From Agrostemma githago (Eukaryota; Streptophyta; Magnoliopsida; Caryophyllales; Caryophyllaceae): a stretch of 64,000 nucleotides of DNA. A program made the translations under genes and the position numbers. The stretch lies in contig OY288239.1 of NCBI GenBank assembly GCA_958450325.1, positions 45,927,511 through 45,991,510 of the forward strand, read 5' to 3'. Below, piece after piece: positions 58,884 to 64,000 of the stretch (position 1 is its first letter; every line of letters begins with the position of its first letter). The notes below the pieces were generated by a model. The model was given only the letters and a program-made list of their open reading frames with translations, had not been told where the DNA came from and did no database searches.

Positions 58884-60880
58884 TTTCGTGGGTATGATCG
58901 AGGAGGAATATCTCTTCAGGCCTTACGTTACCACTAGCATCAACACGATGCTACAAAACTTGGGTTACTTACCGGGGGCTACCTCGAGGCCATATCTTCC
59001 AGCTGGGAAGATTATCAAGGTCCTGAATGATGGCGAATCACAGTTCGGAATGGGGTATGCTATAACCCCGGAAAACGTGGTCCGGGCCGGTATCCACAAG
59101 GCCACCAACATCCTCAAGGGCACTTACTTAGGCCCTTATAGCCCAAAGTTAACTGACTACTTCGTTACTCCAGTTTTCGGAGCTACTCAAGTGGGCCTCT
59201 ACCAACCCACCATCACATATCCCGAAACCAAAACGGCTCGGGAATGCAATTTCATCCCCGATGATATATTTACCCTTGTTCAAGCTGAGTCCAAGGAAGG
59301 GGAAAACAACTCTGAGCCCGTGTTGGGGCTCTTATTTGGAGAAGACAAGGCCGTCCCTGCTCCAAAGGATGATTTGGTCAACCTGATCCTCGGCAGCGAT
59401 CGGTTTGACCCAACCAAGCTAATCTCCAAAGTCGATGCAGACACCGGGAAAAGGGCCTGGAGGAAAACCATCGAGTGGACCGACGATCAAGGACGGACCT
59501 ACAAGTTAATCACCGGCGAGAGAGACATGCCGGATACCGAGCCCGAGTCTGAGTCAGAGTCAGAGTCGGAGTCTGAGTCCAAGTCTAGAGGGTCTGGTGC
59601 TAGAGTAAAGTCTATAACCCCTCTTCCTCTAGCCACTGAGGTCTCGGGGCCTGTCCCAAGACCTCTCCCTATCCCACCACTTACCAACGATCAGATGGTC
59701 GCTCTATTCGAGCTCTTCTCAAAATTTACCATTAATAATAATAACGAAAACCGTTCTGCTTACGACTTGTCTTATTTCCAAAATTCTCTCGATTTCAAAA
59801 ATTTTATATGCAATGACATTGAGAAACCCGACGAACAGGTACCTCTACCTCCGCATCTGATTGAGCAGCTCGAACAAAGGGAGTCCCGAGATCCGGTAAT
59901 CGAAGAAACTGAGTCCATCAATGTGGGAACCACTTTAGAGCCCCAGATGCTTAAGGAGAGAAAACAATTCACCGACCTCCTCCAAGAGTTCAAAGACGTC
60001 TTCGCATGGTCCTACAAGGACATGTCGGGAATAGATCGGGAAATAGCTGAACACCGTATACCCATCAAAGATAGGTGCAAGCCGGTAAACCAGAAGCTCC
60101 GAAGAATGAAGCCCGAATGGTCTCTCAAAGTCAAAGAGAAAGTAGACAAACAATTCAAAGCAGGCTTTATATAAGTGTCTGAATATCCAGACTGGGTCGC
60201 AAACATCGTGCCGGTACCCAAGAAGGACGGCAAGGTGTGGGTATGTGTAGACTTCCGGGACCTTAGTAAGGCCAGCCCAAAAGACGATTTTCCGTTACCA
60301 CACATCGACATACTGGTGGATAACACGGCCGATCATGCCCTTCTATCATTCATGGACGGGTATGACGGATACAATCAAATCAAAATGGTTGAAGAGGATA
60401 TGAGTAAGACTACCTTCATTACACCTTGGGGTACTTACTATTACACCGTCATGTCGTTAGGGCTTATCAACGCCGGAGCCACTTATCAACGGACCGCCAC
60501 TACTTTATTACATGATGCATAAAGAAGTGGAGGTTTATGTCGACGACATGATCGTCAAATCCAAGGACCGAAGTGGGCACATTGCGGCCCTAAGAAAATT
60601 CTTTACCCGACTGCGCAAATACAACATGAGGCTGAACCCTCAAAAGTGTAGCTTCGGGGTAACATCAGGCAAATTACTGGGCCATATCGTTAGCCAACGC
60701 GGCATCGAGGTCGACCCAGCTAAAATCAAGGCCATTACCGAGATGCAACCACCCAAGACCGAAAAAGAAATAAGGGGGTTTCTCGGAAAAGTCCAATATT
60801 TCAGCCGCTTTATTTCAAAGCTAACCATGGTATGTGAGCCCATTTTCAAGAAGCTGAAGATCGGAGAACGGGTACTATGA
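58837..60880 (+). pseudogene. pol of C: linker and reverse transcriptase, broken
   Basis: 58837-60174 codes the linker (GYDFVGMIEEEYLFRPY, a Ser/Glu repeat at about 59540-59585) and the start of RT, stopped by TAA at 60172-60174. 60175-60522 continues RT in frame (VCVDFRDLSKASPKDDFPL, TPWGTYYYTVMSLGL). A shift near 60515 leads to 60512-60880 with the catalytic YVDDMIVKS and LGHIVSQRGIEVDP, stopped by TGA at 60878-60880 where A1 has Trp. All landmarks of A1 RT are present in order. Confidence 0.92.
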
Positions 60881-62187
60881 GACGATAAATGTCAAGCGGC
60901 ATTCGATAAAATCAAGGAGATTCTGTCTGCTCCGCCGGTATTAATGCCACCTCAACCCGGTTTGCCTTTGTCGTTATACGTAACAACGACCGAGACAGCC
61001 ATGGGGGCTATGCTGGCCCAGACAGTCAATTCAGAAGAACGGGCTATTTACTACATCAGTAAAAAGTTCCTAGAATACGAATGCAAGTATACAATCCTCG
61101 AGAAAACGTGTCTAGCTCTGGTCTGGGCCACTAAAAAGCTACGACACTACATGCTTAGCCACGAAGTACATATTTTATCCAAAATGGATCCTATTAAGTA
61201 CCTGTTTGAGAAGCCCATCCTCAATGGCAGATGTCCAGATGGACTTTGATGCTCGCAGAGTTTGACCTCAAATTTGTGCCATTAAAAGCCATCAAAGGCC
61301 GGGTAGTGGCAGAATTCCTTGCCGACAGTCCGATATCTGAAGAGGGACACACCGATACTTGGGCCTTTTCTGATGAAGACATATTCTATACCGATACCGA
61401 AACATGGGATTTGTATTTTGATGGGGCATCCAAGTTCCAAGGATTTGAGGTCGGAATTCTGTTAAACTCACCACAAGGAGAGCACACTCCCTTATCCATC
61501 AAATTGGACTTTGTCGTGACCAACAACGCAGCCGAATATGAAGCATGCATTCACGGGTTGCAAGCCGCCGCTGATCTAGGAGTAACGAACCTTCGGGTCC
61601 ACGGTTATTCATCATTGGTTATCAATCAAGCGCTCCAAAAAAGGAAAACTCGGAACGCCAATCTCGTGGCTTACCAAGCACGAGTAAGGGTTCTAGAGAA
61701 ACAATTCCAGAAGGTGGAATATATCTACCTACCCCGAGAAAAAAATCAATTTGCAGATGCACTTTCCAAATTAGCATCCCTGCTAAACATACCGGAGCAT
61801 TTAACTAGCATGCCGATCTGCGTTGAAAGACGGTCCCAACCGGCCTACATCCACGCCATCCAGGATATCGAGATAACCGAGACTGAACCTTGGTATCAAG
61901 CCATTATAACCTACTTGACAACGGGAGAGTATCCCCCGGGAACTGAAAACCGGGCCAAAAAGGCCTTGCGAAGATTGGCAACCCAATTTGTTCGCACGGA
62001 CGACGGGCAGTTATACAAAAAGACGGCACAGGGGGCTCTCCTCCTGTGTATCGACAAAATACAGGCCGAGAAGGTTATGTCCAAGGTAAACGATGGTGAA
62101 AATGGCCCGCATATGAACGCCCATATGCTAGCCCGAAAAATCATGAGGCTCGGGTATTATTGGAACACCTTGGAAACAGACTGTTAG
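60881..62187 (+). pseudogene. RNase H and archaeal-type RNase H of C, broken
   Basis: 60944-61249 is the first RNase H (LSLYVTTTETAMGAML). After a shift near 61231 the archaeal-type RNase H follows: DLYFDGAS, NNAAEYEA, VHGYSSLV and NQFADALS. The third catalytic position is Tyr where A1 has Asp, which should abolish activity. The integrase zinc-binding region begins (HMNAHMLARKIMRLGYYW) and is cut by TAG at 62185-62187. Confidence 0.9.
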
Positions 62188-63141
62188 CTATATGTCAAAC
62201 ACTGCCATAACTGTCAGATCTTTGCTAATGTACAACATATGCCATCTTCCCTATTATATACCATGACATCACCATGACCATTTTCGACATGGGGTATTGA
62301 CATAATTGGAAAGGTGCACCCTTCCGGGACGGGAGGTCATTGCTTCATTCTGGTGGCCATCGACTATTTCACCAATTGGGTCGAAGCCGAGTCATACCGT
62401 CTCTTGAACGCCAAGCACGTGGCCAAATTTATCTAGAACAAGATCATATGCCGATACGGGATCCCACACGAGTTTATCAGTGATCACGGGACCCACTTTC
62501 AATCTGAAACCGCTACGTTGCTAGCAAAATACAAAATTCAAAGGCATGCATCTTCTCCCTACCGTCCCCAAACAAACGGAGCGGTAGAAGCGGCTAATAA
62601 GACAATTGTCACCATACTTAAAAAGATGGCTGAGAATTACCGGGATTGGCCCGACAAAATATCTTTTGCTCTTTGGGTGTATCGAACGTCAATTCGCACC
62701 GCAACCGGAGCAACTCCATATTATCTGACATGTGGAATGGAGGCGGTCCAACCGGTCGAGCTAGAAGTGCCATCCCTCAGGATTTTAGTTGAAAGCCAAG
62801 TACCGGAAGCAGATTGGGTCCAACCCCGATACAATTCGCTAATCCTTTTTGACGAACGGCGATCCCGGGCTCTCAACAATATCGAAATATATCAAAAGAG
62901 GATCCAACGGGCTTTCAACAAAAGAGTCTGGCTCAGAAACATCAAAGAAGGGGATCTGGTCCTAAAATTGGTTCATGCCTTACTACCGGTTGACCCAAGA
63001 GTAAAATTCAAACCCAATTGGGCTGGGCCATATTTAGTGAAAAAGGTCCTATCAGGAGGAGCGGTGATGCTGACAGACTTGGACGGGAACGAATTCATCA
63101 ACCCAACCAACTTGGACCAGTTGAAGCGCTACTACCTATAA
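62188..63141 (+). pseudogene. integrase of C
   Basis: Continues in frame after the stop. TGA at about 62277 and TAG at about 62434 lie in the core; the D of WGIDIIGK, D of ISDHGTHF and E of NGAVEAANK are still readable. From 62518 the frame is open to the true end (207 codons, NLDQLKRYYL), so C shows the C-terminus that A1 has lost by frameshift. Confidence 0.9.
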
Positions 63142-63507
63142 ACCCCTATCTCAATGTCATTTGCAAAAGTTTATAAAAATTCGTCTTTTTATAAATTTTC
63201 AAAAATTGTAGACAAGTCAATAAGCTAGGATTAATCATCCTACTGTCGCACATCCTGAACTAATAGTCTTGGTGTATTTTCGAAAATTGCAAAATCTAAG
63301 TTTGAACTACGTTTGGTTTGATTCCTCTAATTGTGGATACGTAGGCAAACCCTCAAAAGGGTACAACCACTGCAATAAACGAAAAGACGGGAACGATATT
63401 CACTAATATGTCTTTTATTAAAAAACTGATAAACTCGGGAAATACACAAAAAAAAACAAATCACACCAAAAATTAATAATAATACTCAAATAATAAAACA
63501 AAGGAGA
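63142..63507. other. intergenic stretch between integrase and aORF of C
   Basis: Counterpart of 32475-32911 in A1. It contains the conserved hairpin and A-rich tracts; no gene. Confidence 0.65.
63307..63344. other. conserved hairpin motif, copy in C (reverse orientation)
   Basis: CTACGT (63307-63312) with ACGTAG (63339-63344). Inner stem TCC with GGA. In the orientation of the other copies it reads AATCAAACCAAACGTAG on the 3' side. Flanked by GGGTTTGCC/GGTTGTACCC as in A1. Confidence 0.8.
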
Positions 63508-64000
63508 CTAATATTCGTGCATTTTGCCCTTTCCTTTGTCCTTTGGGTCGCGCGGAGCCCGAGGTCGCCGGGGCGGGGGCGAGAGTTCCCGAATCACGGG
63601 GGGAACCTCCTTAGCTCGAACCCGTTTCGTTGACAGCGGGTCTTCCGCTATCGTCTTTGGTCCAAGTCGGGCCCGCACGTGCTCGGGTAGTATATCTCGT
63701 GGGCCAAGTCGGTCCTGCACTGCTAGTCTTGGGCCCAGTCTCCTTTCCAAGTCAGTCTGGGGGCTCACTTTCCCCCGCGCACCTCTAGCACTAGACCGTT
63801 CAGCTTGAGTCTTAATCTTCTTTCTCTGACCTGACATTAGACGGACCAGAGTAGCTGGAGTGTCACCTTCGTCGAAGAAGCCCCTATTGTCTTTAACTTG
63901 CTCCCTTCGAAGCAAATCAAAAGCTTCATCGACCTTCATAGCAGCTCGGGCTTTGGCATCGCCTGCTTTAGTCCACTTCACATAAGAGTCTGAAACCGAG
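63508..64000 (-). CDS. antisense ORF of C, C-terminal part, runs off the window
   Basis: Minus strand, antisense to C and convergent with pol. Open from the window edge to TAG at 63508. Codes MKVDEAFDLLRREQ, NRGFFDEGDTPATLVRL, three RLGP motifs (RRLGPRLA, QDRLGPRD, RARLGP) and the basic tail KDKGKGKM. It lines up with 32015-32465 of the A1 antisense ORF over its entire length with no stop. The N-terminal mobile-domain exons must lie to the right of the window. The start is unknown; the first Met in view (63981) is probably internal. Confidence 0.82.
   Translation of the reverse strand, partial: SVSDSYVKWTKAGDAKARAAMKVDEAFDLLRREQVKDNRGFFDEGDTPATLVRLMSGQRKKIKTQAERSSARGARGKVSPQTDLERRLGPRLAVQDRLGPRDILPEHVRARLGPKTIAEDPLSTKRVRAKEVPPVIRELSPPPRRPRAPRDPKDKGKGKMHEY

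Larger units (their letters stand above)
19904..64000 (+). mobile_element. element C: Tat-type Ty3/gypsy element, split by A and E, right end outside the window
   Basis: Plus-strand element inserted in the F LTR. In order: 5' LTR start 19904-20236, [A inserted 20237-43222], 5' LTR remainder 43228-45485, primer site 45489-45506, leader to 45581, [E inserted 45582-55789], leader 55795-56776, gag-pol 56777-63141, conserved hairpin, antisense ORF running off the end. TAAAG at 19899-19903 is the expected left TSD. gag-pol carries several frameshifts and five or more nonsense changes, so C is dead and clearly older than A. Confidence 0.92.

Overview
The window is a repeat-saturated stretch of a large plant nuclear genome. 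I see no host single-copy gene, tRNA, rRNA or CRISPR array. The evidence for a plant is: Ty3/gypsy elements of the Tat/Ogre/Retand lineage (two RNase H domains, a tRNA-Arg-type primer site, an antisense ORF with a plant mobile domain), plant LINEs with a zf-RVT tail, and long non-coding LTR elements primed by tRNA-iMet. Retand-like traits fit a Caryophyllales-type eudicot, but that is only a guess.

The layout is a nest of insertions, most joints proven by target-site duplications (TSDs). Left edge (1-4599): remnant D, with tandem repeats and an antisense plant-mobile-domain gene. At 4600 begins an LTR of element G. It is cut at 4885 by the 3' LTR of F, a relative of E. F's LTR holds a giant (TAA)n array with a 5'-truncated LINE, a second LINE with an inverted 5' end (9281-10684, 15-bp TSD), element B (10846-19528, TSD AGAAC) and element C (from 19904 past the window end). 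C is a plus-strand Tat element. Its 5' LTR is split by A (20237-43222, TSD AAAAC) and its leader is split by E (45582-55789, TSD ATACG). C's gag-pol then runs from 56777 to 63141.

A is 22,986 bp and minus-strand. It is a composite of an autonomous unit A1 (gag, protease, RT, RNase H, archaeal-type RNase H, integrase, antisense ORF) and a gag-only unit A2, separated by a third, truncated LTR. B is a gag-remnant element that shares A2's non-coding module. E has 3.5-3.6 kb LTRs and a 3.1 kb internal part without a long ORF, like a LARD.

The most unusual signals are: (1) paired 12-bp palindromes (ACTCGATCGAGT type) set 21-23 bp apart and repeated at about 73 bp, just upstream of the LTR TATA box, again about 1 kb downstream, and inside an intron of the antisense ORF; (2) a hairpin (CTACG...CGTAG) kept downstream of pol or gag in A1, A2, B and C with a changing inner stem; (3) the intron-bearing antisense mobile-domain ORF itself. 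Together they suggest, as a hypothesis, that these elements carry a self-regulatory circuit.
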